A DNA stretch of 40,553 nucleotides from NCBI GenBank assembly GCA_020860385.1, contig JAJBUK010000059.1, positions 1 to 40,553 on the forward strand, written 5' to 3'. Both the position numbers and the translations under genes were made by a program. This stretch comes from Clostridiales bacterium (GTDB lineage Bacteria > Bacillota > Clostridia > Oscillospirales > Oscillospiraceae). Below, one piece after another: positions 14,550 through 22,965 of this stretch. The first letter of the stretch is position 1, and each line of letters starts with the position of its first letter. The notes under the pieces are model-generated. The model had not been told where the DNA came from. It did not search any database and saw nothing but the letters and a program-made list of their open reading frames with translations.

Positions 14550-15416
14550 TCATGACACCGGCCTGACCACATAGGTGTCCCGGTAAGCGGGGGACAGCAC
14601 GGCGGCGGCCTGCCTGGCCTCCTCCTCCGTCCCGAAGAGGCCGAACACGGTGGGGCCGGTGCCGGACAGGCAGGCCCCCAGCGCGCCGGATTCAATCAGG
14701 CTCTGGCGAATCTCCCGGATGGCGTTCCCCTGCTGGAGGGGAAGCACGTCCTCAAAGACGTTGTACAGCCGGTGGGCCACCCCCTGCAGGCTGCCGCCCT
14801 CCAGGGTCTTCAGCATTCCGGCGGTGTCCGGGTGGCAGCGCAGCTTGAAGCTGTCGATGCGGTGGAACAGCTCCGGCGTGGAGACGGAGAAGGAGGGCTT
14901 GCACATAACGATGGCGCAGTCCGGCAGGGCGGGGAGGCGCGTCAGCCGCTCCCCCCGGCCCTCGGCCAGGGCGGTGCCCCCCAGCACGCAGTAGGGCACG
15001 TCGGAGCCAACGCCCTCCCCGATTTTAGCCAGCTGCTCTGGGGTCAGCCCCGTCTCAAAGAGGCGGTTCAGCCCCCGCAGCACGGCGGCGGCGTCGCTGC
15101 TGCCCCCGGCGGTACCAGCGCAGACGGGGATATGCTTGTCCACCCGGATGCGCAGGCCGCCCACGTCCACGCCGGTGGCCTGCTGAAAGGCCCGCGCAGC
15201 CATGACGGCCAGATTCTTCCCGTCCGTGGGCAGGAAGGAGAAGTTGGTGGTGAGCCGGACGCCCGGCTCCTCCGTCAGGGTCAGTACAATGTCGTCATGG
15301 AGGGAGACACTCTGCATCACCATCCGCAGGTCATGGAAGCCGTCCGCCCGCCTGCCCAGTACGTCCAGGGTCAGGTTCAGCTTGGCGTAGGCTGGCTCGG
15401 TCAGGGAAGCGGTCAC
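14550..15416 (-). CDS. ispE: 4-diphosphocytidyl-2-C-methyl-D-erythritol kinase
   Basis: A 288-residue GHMP-family kinase of the MEP pathway that phosphorylates CDP-methylerythritol on the way to isoprenoid precursors. Visible motifs: the N-terminal AYAKLNLTLDVLGRRADGFHDL, the ATP-binding PVCAGTAGGSSDAAAVL (P-loop-like GGSSDAA), and the C-terminal GACLSGTGPTVFGLF. The length is normal. The start is GTG at 15416 in a 4-base GTGA overlap with the DUF1015 gene, so it is translationally coupled as the last gene of the lrp-aminotransferase-thrH-DUF1015 operon. No own promoter is visible. Confidence 0.95.
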   Translation of the reverse strand: MTASLTEPAYAKLNLTLDVLGRRADGFHDLRMVMQSVSLHDDIVLTLTEEPGVRLTTNFSFLPTDGKNLAVMAARAFQQATGVDVGGLRIRVDKHIPVCAGTAGGSSDAAAVLRGLNRLFETGLTPEQLAKIGEGVGSDVPYCVLGGTALAEGRGERLTRLPALPDCAIVMCKPSFSVSTPELFHRIDSFKLRCHPDTAGMLKTLEGGSLQGVAHRLYNVFEDVLPLQQGNAIREIRQSLIESGALGACLSGTGPTVFGLFGTEEEARQAAAVLSPAYRDTYVVRPVS

Positions 15417-16690
15417 TTGATTTTCCTCGCTTCCAGGTAGAACCGCTTGTCCTGGGCCTCCCCCATGGAGAAGGTCTTGCGGGGCAGCGCCCCGTCGTGG
15501 ATAACGGTTTTAAAGAGCTGGTCCTTGCCCATGGCGGGGAGGAGGAAGGCGATGTTCCCCGGCTCCGCCCCCAGGTGCGCCGCCACGTCCGCGCCGTGGA
15601 CATAGTCGATGCTGCTGCCCACATGGGTGCGGAGCCAGCCGTCCAGGAAGGCTTGCAGCGTCCCCACAGCCAGCTGGGCCTTGGGGTCGGGTACGGTGAT
15701 GACGCCCCGCTCCTGGGCGGTGACATATTGGAAGCTGTGGCCCTTCCCCTCGCCGTAGTGGGCCCCGGGGTAGAAGGCCATCAAATCCGCCAGCAGCTGC
15801 TGGGGGTCGATGTGGAACACCACCCGATGGATGGCCTCAAACTCCAGCGCGTCCTCGTGGAGGTTTTCCAGCTCCACCAGGGCGTAGCGGGAGAGCAGCT
15901 CTTTCCCCTCCGGGGCGGCCAGCTTCTCCTCTTCATACAGCGCCTTGGCGGAGGCCAGGGAGTGGTTGCCGTCCCCTACGGCGAAGAGCAGCTGAGGCAT
16001 CCCCTCCGCGTCATAGCGCCGGGCGAAGGCTTCCTCGTCCCGCAGCCCCTCTATCATGGCCAGTACCTCCTCCTGCTGAGCGGGGGTCAGCAGGTAGCCG
16101 GTGATGTGGCCGCCGTCCGCCATCAGGTCAAAGTCATAGAGCTGCTCCATCCCGTCGGTCTCGGCGGTAAGATGCTCGATGATCTGCCGCTCCGGGTCGT
16201 CCATCAGCATGAGGATGTGGGGCAGCTCGATGGGGGCCTGGCGGCGCACCGCCACCCTGGGGGGGATGCGGCTGAGGACGGTGCCCTCCGTGGCGCGGAT
16301 CAGGGTCTGGGAGCCGGCGGTGTAATCGTATTGCTCCAGATCCACGGCCCCCACCAGCCCCCGGCGCAGCTTGCCATTGGACAGCCAGCGCTCCACATAA
16401 ATCAGGGCGTGGGGAATCGTCTGGAACACACCGTCGTCCAGGTAGCGCTGCATGGCCTGGGCGATTTCCATATCGTGGAGGCTGGTTTTCCCGTCGCTGA
16501 GGAACGCCTCCGGCAGCATCAGCCGCAGGGTGGATGGTGCGTCCCCCAGGGAGCGGTGGATGCGCTTCCAATACTCCGGCTGGGAGGTATACTGGTCACA
16601 GGCCACAACGCTCCATTTGGTCAGGTCGCAGTCCTTGGGCAGCAGGATGTCCGCCGGCACAAAGCAGGGGGAATCAGGCAGATGGCTCAT
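15413..16690 (-). CDS. DUF1015 family protein
   Basis: A 425-residue cytoplasmic protein of the DUF1015 (COG4198) family. Characteristic parts are the start PCFVPADILLPKDCDLTKWSV, CDQYTSQPEYW, and the central FAVGDGNHSLASAKALYEE motif. Its biochemical role is not established. From memory, DUF1015 genes often lie beside serine biosynthesis genes; here they follow thrH (phosphoserine phosphatase) and an aminotransferase, which supports that link. I chose the ATG at 16690 (AAGGAG 8 bases upstream); a longer start at 16708 lacks such a site. The stop overlaps ispE. Confidence 0.88.
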   Translation of the reverse strand: MSHLPDSPCFVPADILLPKDCDLTKWSVVACDQYTSQPEYWKRIHRSLGDAPSTLRLMLPEAFLSDGKTSLHDMEIAQAMQRYLDDGVFQTIPHALIYVERWLSNGKLRRGLVGAVDLEQYDYTAGSQTLIRATEGTVLSRIPPRVAVRRQAPIELPHILMLMDDPERQIIEHLTAETDGMEQLYDFDLMADGGHITGYLLTPAQQEEVLAMIEGLRDEEAFARRYDAEGMPQLLFAVGDGNHSLASAKALYEEEKLAAPEGKELLSRYALVELENLHEDALEFEAIHRVVFHIDPQQLLADLMAFYPGAHYGEGKGHSFQYVTAQERGVITVPDPKAQLAVGTLQAFLDGWLRTHVGSSIDYVHGADVAAHLGAEPGNIAFLLPAMGKDQLFKTVIHDGALPRKTFSMGEAQDKRFYLEARKIK

Positions 16691-16759
16691 AATCGTTCTC
16701 CTTCTCAAATAGTCGGCATCGGCAGCGCCGCCTCTCTCCGTGGGGCGCGGCCAAAGAGG

Positions 16760-17365
16760 TCAGTCCATGGCCCTCCGGATGGCGGCCAGCAGGTCGTCAA
16801 AGGACTCATAGGCGGCCAGCTCCGGGTGGTCAGCCTGAATCTGGGGGGTGCTGCGGAACAGGAAGCCCGCCTTGCTGGCCTGAATCATGGCCAGGTCATT
16901 GTAGCTGTCGCCGCTGGCGATGGTCTCGTAGCCGATGGACTGGAGGGCCTTCACGGTGGACAGCTTGGACTTGGCTACCCGCATATGGTAGCCGGTGATT
17001 TCCCCGTCCGGAGCCACCTCCAGCTGGTTGCACATCAGGGTAGGGTAGCCCAGCTTCTTCATCAGGGGCATGGCGAACTGTTCAAACGTGTCGCTGAGCA
17101 CTACCACCTGGGTGAAGCTGCGCAGCTCGTCCAGGAACTCCTTCGCGCCGGGCAGCGGGTCGATGGTGGAGATGACGGCCTGAATCTCCTTCAGGCCCAG
17201 GTGATGCTCCTTCAGGATGGCCAGGCGGTAGCGCATCAGCTTGTCGTAATCCGGCTCGTCCCGGGTGGTGCGCCGCAGCTCCGGGATGCCGGTGGCCTCG
17301 GCAAAGGCGATCCAAATCTCAGGGACCAGCACGCCCTCCATGTCCAGGCAGGTGATGTACATCAT
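16760..17365 (-). CDS. thrH: ThrH-type phosphoserine phosphatase/homoserine phosphotransferase
   Basis: A 201-residue HAD-superfamily enzyme. It aligns from memory along its length with Pseudomonas ThrH: CLDMEGVLVPEIWIAFAE with nucleophile Asp8 (DxE variant of DxD), PDYDKLMRYRLAIL, VVVLSDTFEQFAMPLMKKLG with the motif II Ser, and IASGDSYNDLAMI with the motif III/IV Asp residues. ThrH dephosphorylates phosphoserine to serine and can move the phosphate to homoserine. It sits 39 bases after the aminotransferase and 69 bases before DUF1015, in one operon; two ATGs follow AAGGAG. Confidence 0.92.
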   Translation of the reverse strand: MMYITCLDMEGVLVPEIWIAFAEATGIPELRRTTRDEPDYDKLMRYRLAILKEHHLGLKEIQAVISTIDPLPGAKEFLDELRSFTQVVVLSDTFEQFAMPLMKKLGYPTLMCNQLEVAPDGEITGYHMRVAKSKLSTVKALQSIGYETIASGDSYNDLAMIQASKAGFLFRSTPQIQADHPELAAYESFDDLLAAIRRAMD

Positions 17366-17404
17366 AAGTTCGTTCTCCTTTTCAAGTCGTTGTTCTTTGG
17401 GGCG

Positions 17405-18571
17405 TTACCGGCGCTTCAGGAAATGCTCCAGCCGCTCCAGGGCGGTGGCCAGCTCCTTCATGCTGGCGGCGTAGCAGCAGCGGGCGAAGCCCTCCCCGCC
17501 GGGGCCGAAGGCGGAGCCGGGGATGATGGCGACCTGCTCGGCCTGCAAAAACTGGGTGCAGAACTCGTCGCTGCTCAGGCCGGAAATCTTGGTGACGTTG
17601 GGGAACATATAGAAGGCCCCCTTGGGCTCGAAGCACTCCACCCCCAGGGTGCGGAAGCCGTCCAGCAGGAACCGCCGCCGCCCGTTATACTCCGTCCGCA
17701 TGGCCTCGATGTCGTTATCGCCAAATTGCAGCGCCTCGATGGCGGCGTACTGGCTGACGGTGGGGGCGGACATGATGCCGTACTGGTGAAGCTTCACCAT
17801 CTGGCTGCAAATCTCCTTGGGGGCGCACAGGAAACCCAGCCTCCAGCCCGTCATGGAGTACGCCTTGGAGAAGCCGTTCACCACGATGGTGCGGTCATAC
17901 AGCTCCGGCAGGTTGGCGGGGGAGACGTGGTGGCCGCCGTAGGTCAGCTCCGCGTAAATCTCGTCGGAGATGATCATAATGTCGGTGCCCTCCAGCACCT
18001 GGGCCAGGGCCTCCAAATCCGCCCGCTCCATGATGCCGCCGGTGGGGTTGCAGGGGTAGGGCAGCACCAGAGCCTTGGTCTTGGGGGTGATGGCGGCTTG
18101 CAGTTCCTCCGCCGTCAGACGGAACTCGTGCTCCGCCTTCGTCTCCACAAAGACGGGGGTGCCGCAGGACATACTCACCAGCGGGCTGTAGCACACGAAG
18201 GAGGGGGTGGGGACGATGATTTCATCCCCCGGCTCGATGAGGCAGCGGAGGGCCAGGTCGATGCCCTCGCTGCCGCCTACGGTGACGAGGATTTGGCTCA
18301 TAGGCTCATAACTCAGGTCGAACCGCCGCTTCATGTAGGCGGAGATTTGCCGCAGCAGCTCGGAAAAGCCCCGGTTGGGGGAGTACTTCGTCAGCCCCTT
18401 CTCCAGGGAGTAAATACCGGCGTCCCGGATGTGCCAGGGGGTGGGGAAGTCCGGCTCCCCAATGCCCAGGGAGATGGCGTCGGGCATATCCTCCAGCAGG
18501 TCAAAGTACTTCCGGATGGCGGAGGGGGGGACGTCCTGGATGCGCCGGTTCATAATCGCGCTGTAGTTCAT
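17405..18571 (-). CDS. PLP-dependent aminotransferase, class I/II
   Basis: A 388-residue fold-type I aminotransferase. Recognisable are ISLGIGEPDFPTPWHI at the N-terminus, YSPNRGFSELL, the PLP-phosphate region GGSEGIDLALR, YPCNPTGGIM (NPTGG), IISDEIYAELTYGG (DEIY), VNGFSKAYSMTGWRLGF with the PLP Lys in SKAY, and a C-terminal Arg region. This is the aspartate/alanine/aromatic aminotransferase subgroup often annotated as AspC-like or MalY/PatB relatives; the substrate cannot be read off. Its first codons overlap the Lrp-like regulator by 4 bases (ATGA), and thrH follows, which suggests amino acid metabolism under Lrp-type control. Confidence 0.92.
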   Translation of the reverse strand: MNYSAIMNRRIQDVPPSAIRKYFDLLEDMPDAISLGIGEPDFPTPWHIRDAGIYSLEKGLTKYSPNRGFSELLRQISAYMKRRFDLSYEPMSQILVTVGGSEGIDLALRCLIEPGDEIIVPTPSFVCYSPLVSMSCGTPVFVETKAEHEFRLTAEELQAAITPKTKALVLPYPCNPTGGIMERADLEALAQVLEGTDIMIISDEIYAELTYGGHHVSPANLPELYDRTIVVNGFSKAYSMTGWRLGFLCAPKEICSQMVKLHQYGIMSAPTVSQYAAIEALQFGDNDIEAMRTEYNGRRRFLLDGFRTLGVECFEPKGAFYMFPNVTKISGLSSDEFCTQFLQAEQVAIIPGSAFGPGGEGFARCCYAASMKELATALERLEHFLKRR

Positions 18572-19047
18572 ACGAAGTAAAATCCTTCCTCCTGCTTTTC
18601 CGGGGCCTTGAAAATCAGGTGATTCTCCTTATACTTTTTCAGGATGAAGTGGGTGGCGGTGGCCTTCACCGCGTCGATGGCGGACAGCTTCTGGGAGACG
18701 AACATCGCCACCTCCTGCAAGGTCTTGCCGGAGATGATAACGGTCATGTCAAAGTCGCCGCTCATCAGGTAGCAGGCCTCCACCTCCTCATACTGGTAGA
18801 TGCGCTCGGCCACCCGGTCAAAGCCGTCTCCCCGCTGGGGCTCCACCTTGACCTCAATGAGGGCGGTGACATCCTCCCGCTTCACCGCGTCCCAGTCGAT
18901 GATGGCCTTGTAGCCCAGGATGATGTTCTCCTCCTCGTAGCGGCGGATAGAGTCCTGAATCTTCTCCTCCGAGGTGCCCACCATGGCGGCGAGCTGTTTA
19001 TGGGACAGGGTGCAGTCCCCCTCCAAAAGCTGTAACAGTTGGTCCAT
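18568..19047 (-). CDS. Lrp/AsnC-family transcriptional regulator
   Basis: A 159-residue protein with an N-terminal winged helix (LSHKQLAAMVGTSEEKIQDS and IRRYEEENIILGYKAIIDW) and a C-terminal RAM/AsnC ligand-binding domain (ALIEVKVEPQ, then EVEACYLMSGDFDMTVIISG with the Gly-Asp-hydrophobic ligand pocket). Lrp-family regulators sense amino acids. The ATG at 19047 has AAGGAGG upstream; a longer reading to 19104 is not needed. It is the first gene of its operon and is coupled to the aminotransferase, so autoregulation in response to an amino acid is likely but not shown. Confidence 0.9.
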   Translation of the reverse strand: MDQLLQLLEGDCTLSHKQLAAMVGTSEEKIQDSIRRYEEENIILGYKAIIDWDAVKREDVTALIEVKVEPQRGDGFDRVAERIYQYEEVEACYLMSGDFDMTVIISGKTLQEVAMFVSQKLSAIDAVKATATHFILKKYKENHLIFKAPEKQEEGFYFV

Positions 19048-19155
19048 ATTGCAGTTCCTCCTTGCAACACGCGGCAGGAACCCTCCCGCCGCACAAAAAA
19101 ACAAAAATCAGGGGTCATGGGAAGGTTTATAAAACTCCCACACCTCACCAATTTT

Positions 19156-19184
19156 ATTATAGCTGGTTTTTTCCGCGAATACAA
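19156..19184 (-). promoter_or_regulatory. Sigma-A-type promoter of the lrp-thrH-ispE operon
   Basis: TTGTAT (19184-19179), 17-base spacer, perfect TATAAT (19161-19156) on the minus strand. The gap 19048-19367 also contains, on the plus strand, TATAAA at 19329-19334 without a clear -35; I found no T-box or known riboswitch in it. Confidence 0.75.
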
Positions 19185-19367
19185 CCCTCATTTTTTGAGA
19201 TTCCTGCAAAATACGCGGGCGATTGCATGATTTGCTGCATCTCGCGGCGAAGTGAAACGCGGCGGTGCGCACCCGCCCGAACCGAAAAATCAGAATGAGA
19301 ATTTAAGCTGGTTTTAAAGTTGCGGTGTTATAAAGGAAGATAGAATTTCCGCACAGGGGGAATTGTT

Positions 19368-21077
19368 ATGAATACAAAAAGTAAACAAAAAGGAAAGGCA
19401 AACCGGCGCGCCCGGCGCATCCGCACGGTCATCATTGTGGTGGTGCTTGTGGCGGCTATCCTCACCGGTCTGGTGCTGTACGCCCAGCGGATGGTGGCGG
19501 AGAATTTCAGCTCCGCCTCCGACTCCATTGAGAGCGCTGAGGTGACGGTGGGCAGCATCAGCACCACCGTCTCCGGCTCCGGCACCCTGGCCAGCGAGGG
19601 GGTGGAGGACGTGACCTTCCCCAGTTCGGTGACGCTGGACACCATCTATGTGGAGGAAGGCGACACCGTCAGCGAGGGCGACCTGCTGGCCTCTGTGGAC
19701 TCCGCCTCCGTCCTCTCCGCCCTGGCGACGGCCCAGGCCCAGCTGGACGCCCTGGATGAGGAAATCGAGGAGGCCGCCGAGGACGAGGTGGACGAGGAAG
19801 TCACCACCGCTCTGGACGGCCGGGTGAAGTACATCTACGCCGAAGAGGACGATGACGTTGCCACCGTCATGTATGAAAACGGCGCGCTGCTGCTGCTGAG
19901 CCTGGACGGGTACATGGCGGTGGATGTGGATGCGGGCAGCCTGGCCGCAGGCGACAGCGTCACTGTCACCGGCTCCGACGGCAACGAGTACGACGGCACC
20001 GTGGACGCCGTGGCCTTCACCGCCACCGTCCTCATTGACGATGACGGCCCCGTTTATGGCGACACCGTCACCGTCACCGATGCCGACGGCAACACCGTGG
20101 GCACCGGCACCCTGTACATCCACGAGGAGCTGAAAATCACCGGCTACGCCGGTACCGTGGAGGACATTGAGGTGGATGTGGACGACGAAGTGGACGCCGG
20201 GGACACCCTGCTGACCCTGACGGATACCTCCTACTCCGCCAACTATGATGCCCTCCTGAAGGAGCGGGCCGAGGTGGAGGAGACCTTGCAGGAGCTGATT
20301 AGCATTTACAGGCAGGGGGCGGTGTACGCCACCCTGTCCGGCGTGGTGGAGAGCATCTCCTATTCCACGGACAGCACCACCGCCACCACCGCTGCCAGCG
20401 CCTTTAGTGCGACAACCACGTCCACCGCCGCCTCCACGGACGGGGATGAGACGACGCTCCTCTCCATCTCCCCGGATGAGACCATGACCGTCTCCCTCAG
20501 CGTGGACGAGACGGACATCCTCTCCCTGGAGGAGGGCCAGGAGGCGGAGATCACGATTGACTCCATCGGCACCGACACCTACACCGGCGCCGTGACGGAG
20601 ATAGACACCACCGCCACCAGCTCCGGCGGCGTCACCCAGTACACCGTCACAGTCACGTTGGACAAGACGGACGATATGCTCTCCGGCATGAGCGCCTCCG
20701 TCACCATCACCATCGAGGGGGTGGACAACGCCCTGTTGCTGCCGGAGGACGCGGTGACTCAGACCAGCGCCACCGCCTACGTCTACACCAGCTACGATGA
20801 GACCACCGGCGAACTGGGCGACATGGTGGAGGTCACGGTGGGCCTCTCCAACGGCAGCTATATCGAAATCACCGGCGGCCTCAGCGAGGGCGACACCGTC
20901 TACTATAGCCCGTCCAGCAGCGACAGCTCTGACTTCAGCTCCATGTTCGGCAATATGGGCGGCGGCGATATGGACTTTAGCAGCATGGGCGGCGACATGG
21001 ACTTCAGCAGCTTCGGCGGCGGGGACGCCGGCGGATTCAGCGGCGGCGGTAATGCCGGCGGCGGTATGCCGAACTGA
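19368..21077 (+). CDS. MacA/HlyD-like membrane fusion (adaptor) protein
   Basis: A 569-residue adaptor with one N-terminal membrane segment at about residues 20-41 (IRTVIIVVVLVAAILTGLVL) and an extracytoplasmic biotinyl-lipoyl/barrel-sandwich part. The strand TLDTIYVEEGDTVSEGDLLA begins it and VDDEVDAGDTLLTLTD closes it, with a coiled-coil-like piece near DALLKERAEVEETLQELISI. The C-terminal part holds a beta-barrel with ETDILSLEEGQEAEITIDS and the family-typical LLLPEDAVTQTSATAYVYT. The last 60 residues are rich in Gly, Met, Asp, Ser and Phe. The protein is strikingly rich in Thr/Ser/Asp. It precedes MacB-like ATPase and permease genes, so it is the adaptor of a tripartite-like export pump in a single-membrane cell. 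The start has AGGGGG upstream. Confidence 0.85.
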   Translation: MNTKSKQKGKANRRARRIRTVIIVVVLVAAILTGLVLYAQRMVAENFSSASDSIESAEVTVGSISTTVSGSGTLASEGVEDVTFPSSVTLDTIYVEEGDTVSEGDLLASVDSASVLSALATAQAQLDALDEEIEEAAEDEVDEEVTTALDGRVKYIYAEEDDDVATVMYENGALLLLSLDGYMAVDVDAGSLAAGDSVTVTGSDGNEYDGTVDAVAFTATVLIDDDGPVYGDTVTVTDADGNTVGTGTLYIHEELKITGYAGTVEDIEVDVDDEVDAGDTLLTLTDTSYSANYDALLKERAEVEETLQELISIYRQGAVYATLSGVVESISYSTDSTTATTAASAFSATTTSTAASTDGDETTLLSISPDETMTVSLSVDETDILSLEEGQEAEITIDSIGTDTYTGAVTEIDTTATSSGGVTQYTVTVTLDKTDDMLSGMSASVTITIEGVDNALLLPEDAVTQTSATAYVYTSYDETTGELGDMVEVTVGLSNGSYIEITGGLSEGDTVYYSPSSSDSSDFSSMFGNMGGGDMDFSSMGGDMDFSSFGGGDAGGFSGGGNAGGGMPN

Positions 21078-21091
21078 GGGGGCGCTTCACC

Positions 21092-21763
21092 ATGATCGAT
21101 TTAAAAGAGGTCTCCCGGGTGTACCGGGTGGGAGGCGAGAAGGTCTACGCCCTGGACAAGGCCAGCCTCCACATTGACGACGGGGAGTTCGTCAGCATCA
21201 TCGGCCCCTCCGGCAGCGGCAAGTCCACCCTGATGAACATCATTGGCTGCCTGGACATCGCCGACTCCGGCGAATACCTGCTGGACGGCACCCCCATCGA
21301 GGACTATACGGAGAATGAACTGGCCCAGATACGCAACCGGAAAATCGGCTTCGTGTTCCAGAGCTTCAACCTCATCTCCAAGCTGACCAGCGAGGAGAAT
21401 GTGGAGCTGCCCCTGATTTATCAGGGGGTGAAGGCCGCGGAGCGCCGGGTGCGGGTGGCGGACGCCCTGGAGCGGGTGGGGTTGACCAAGCGGGCCAAGC
21501 ACCTGCCCACCGAGCTGTCCGGCGGCCAGCAGCAGCGGGTGGCCGTGGCCCGGGCCATCGTCACCCGTCCCTCCCTGATTTTGGCGGACGAGCCCACCGG
21601 CAACCTGGACTCCAAGACCAGCGTGGAAATCATGCAGCTCTTCCACGAGCTGCATGAGCAGGGGAACACCATCGTGCTCATCACCCACAACGATGACATT
21701 GCCCGGCAGGCGTCCCGGGTCGTTCACATTCTGGACGGCCATCTCTCGGAGGTGCAGCTATGA
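21092..21763 (+). CDS. ABC transporter ATP-binding protein, MacB/LolD type
   Basis: A 223-residue ATPase with Walker [10 protein letters not shown] near residues 37-45, Q-loop [23 protein letters not shown] signature [16 protein letters not shown], Walker [14 protein letters not shown] and H-switch VLITHND. The sequence is that of the MacB/LolD/FtsE-like group, which drives mechanotransmission-type export or antimicrobial peptide detoxification. It follows the adaptor by 14 bases and overlaps the permease by 4 bases (ATGA). Confidence 0.95.
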   Translation: MIDLKEVSRVYRVGGEKVYALDKASLHIDDGEFVSIIGPSGSGKSTLMNIIGCLDIADSGEYLLDGTPIEDYTENELAQIRNRKIGFVFQSFNLISKLTSEENVELPLIYQGVKAAERRVRVADALERVGLTKRAKHLPTELSGGQQQRVAVARAIVTRPSLILADEPTGNLDSKTSVEIMQLFHELHEQGNTIVLITHNDDIARQASRVVHILDGHLSEVQL

Positions 21764-22950
21764 TACAGTCTCTGAAAATGGCGTTAAAGTCCATCTCCGG
21801 CAACAAGTTCCGGGCCTTCCTGACCATGCTGGGCATCATCATCGGCGTTATGGCCCTGGTGATTTTGGTCAGCCTGGTGAACGGGGCAACCAGCACCGTC
21901 ACCGACACTATCTCCAGCCTGGGCAGCGACCTGGTCAGCGTCACCATCTCGGACGATAAGGGCTCCCCCGTCACCCTGGACACCCTGGACGAGTGGATGG
22001 ACGAGGAGGGCATCGGCCTGACCGCCCCCTATGGGGCCGCCAGCGCCACCGGCAAGTACGGCTCCACCAGCGACACCGTGACGGTCTACGGCACCACCCC
22101 CGCCTATGCCGACATCGAGGGGCTGTCCGTCCTGCTGGGCCGGTTCCTGAAATCCACCGATGTGGACAATCACAATTACGTCTGCGTCATCACGGAGACC
22201 ACCGCCACCACCCTCATCGGCTACACCGACTGCGTGGGGGAGGAGCTTTCCCTGGATGGCCTGAAATTCACCGTGGTGGGGGTGCTGGAGGACGATGATT
22301 CCTCCCTGACCTCCTCCCTGCTGGGGGATTCCCTGACGGCCTACATCCCCTACACCACCCTGATGCGGCTGTCCTCCACCGTCTCCTCCAGCATCACCAG
22401 CTTCTACGTCAGCGCGGAGGACGGCTCCGATATGGATACCGCCGAGGAGGCCATCACGGCGCTGCTGCTGGAGCGGTTTGACGAGGATGAGGACGCTTTC
22501 ACCATCACCACCAGCGACGTGCTGGAGGATGCCATGAGCAGCGTCACCTCCATCCTGGCGGTGCTGCTGGGCGGCATCGCGGCCATCTCCCTCATCGTGG
22601 GCGGCATCGGCATTATGAATATCATGCTGGTGACGGTGACCGAGCGCACCCGCGAAATCGGCATCCGGAAGGCCATCGGGGCCAGCCGGGGGGTCATTTT
22701 GCAGCAGTTCCTGCTGGAATCGGTGGTGCTGTGTATGCTGGGCTGCGCTATCGGCATCTTCCTCTCCTGGGGGGTTCTGCAAATCATCTCCGTGGTGGTG
22801 TCCAGCCTGAGCATGACCTTCAGCATGGAGATGAACGTGGTGCTGATTGCCGTGGCGTTCTGCTTTGCCATCGGGGTCATCTTTGGCCTGTATCCGGCCA
22901 ATAAGGCCGCAAAGCTGCCGCCCATCGAGGCGCTGCACTATGGCGGCTGA
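21760..22950 (+). CDS. ABC transporter permease, MacB/FtsX type
   Basis: A 396-residue membrane protein with the MacB_PCD plus FtsX arrangement: first membrane segment at about residues 20-42 (RAFLTMLGIIIGVMALVILV), an extracytoplasmic domain at about 43-265, and three membrane segments at about 268-380 beginning AVLLGGIAAISLIVGGIGI. The family motifs GIMNIMLVTVTERTREIGI and RKAIGASRG are present. The C-terminus PANKAAKLPPIEALHYGG is typical. It pairs with the preceding ATPase; export cargo is unknown. Confidence 0.93.
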   Translation: MIQSLKMALKSISGNKFRAFLTMLGIIIGVMALVILVSLVNGATSTVTDTISSLGSDLVSVTISDDKGSPVTLDTLDEWMDEEGIGLTAPYGAASATGKYGSTSDTVTVYGTTPAYADIEGLSVLLGRFLKSTDVDNHNYVCVITETTATTLIGYTDCVGEELSLDGLKFTVVGVLEDDDSSLTSSLLGDSLTAYIPYTTLMRLSSTVSSSITSFYVSAEDGSDMDTAEEAITALLLERFDEDEDAFTITTSDVLEDAMSSVTSILAVLLGGIAAISLIVGGIGIMNIMLVTVTERTREIGIRKAIGASRGVILQQFLLESVVLCMLGCAIGIFLSWGVLQIISVVVSSLSMTFSMEMNVVLIAVAFCFAIGVIFGLYPANKAAKLPPIEALHYGG

Positions 22951-22965
22951 CGGGAGGTGCGTACT

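Noticed and set aside
15497..18580. A 1027-codon open frame on the plus strand
   Set aside because: It runs antisense through DUF1015, thrH and the aminotransferase, all of which have clear family motifs. Long antisense frames arise in GC-rich genes; its sequence is rich in Gly, His, Gln and Val with no motif.
19048..19367. T-box or amino acid riboswitch before the lrp operon
   Set aside because: No T-box sequence, no paired stems closing a known aptamer; only an ordinary promoter was found.
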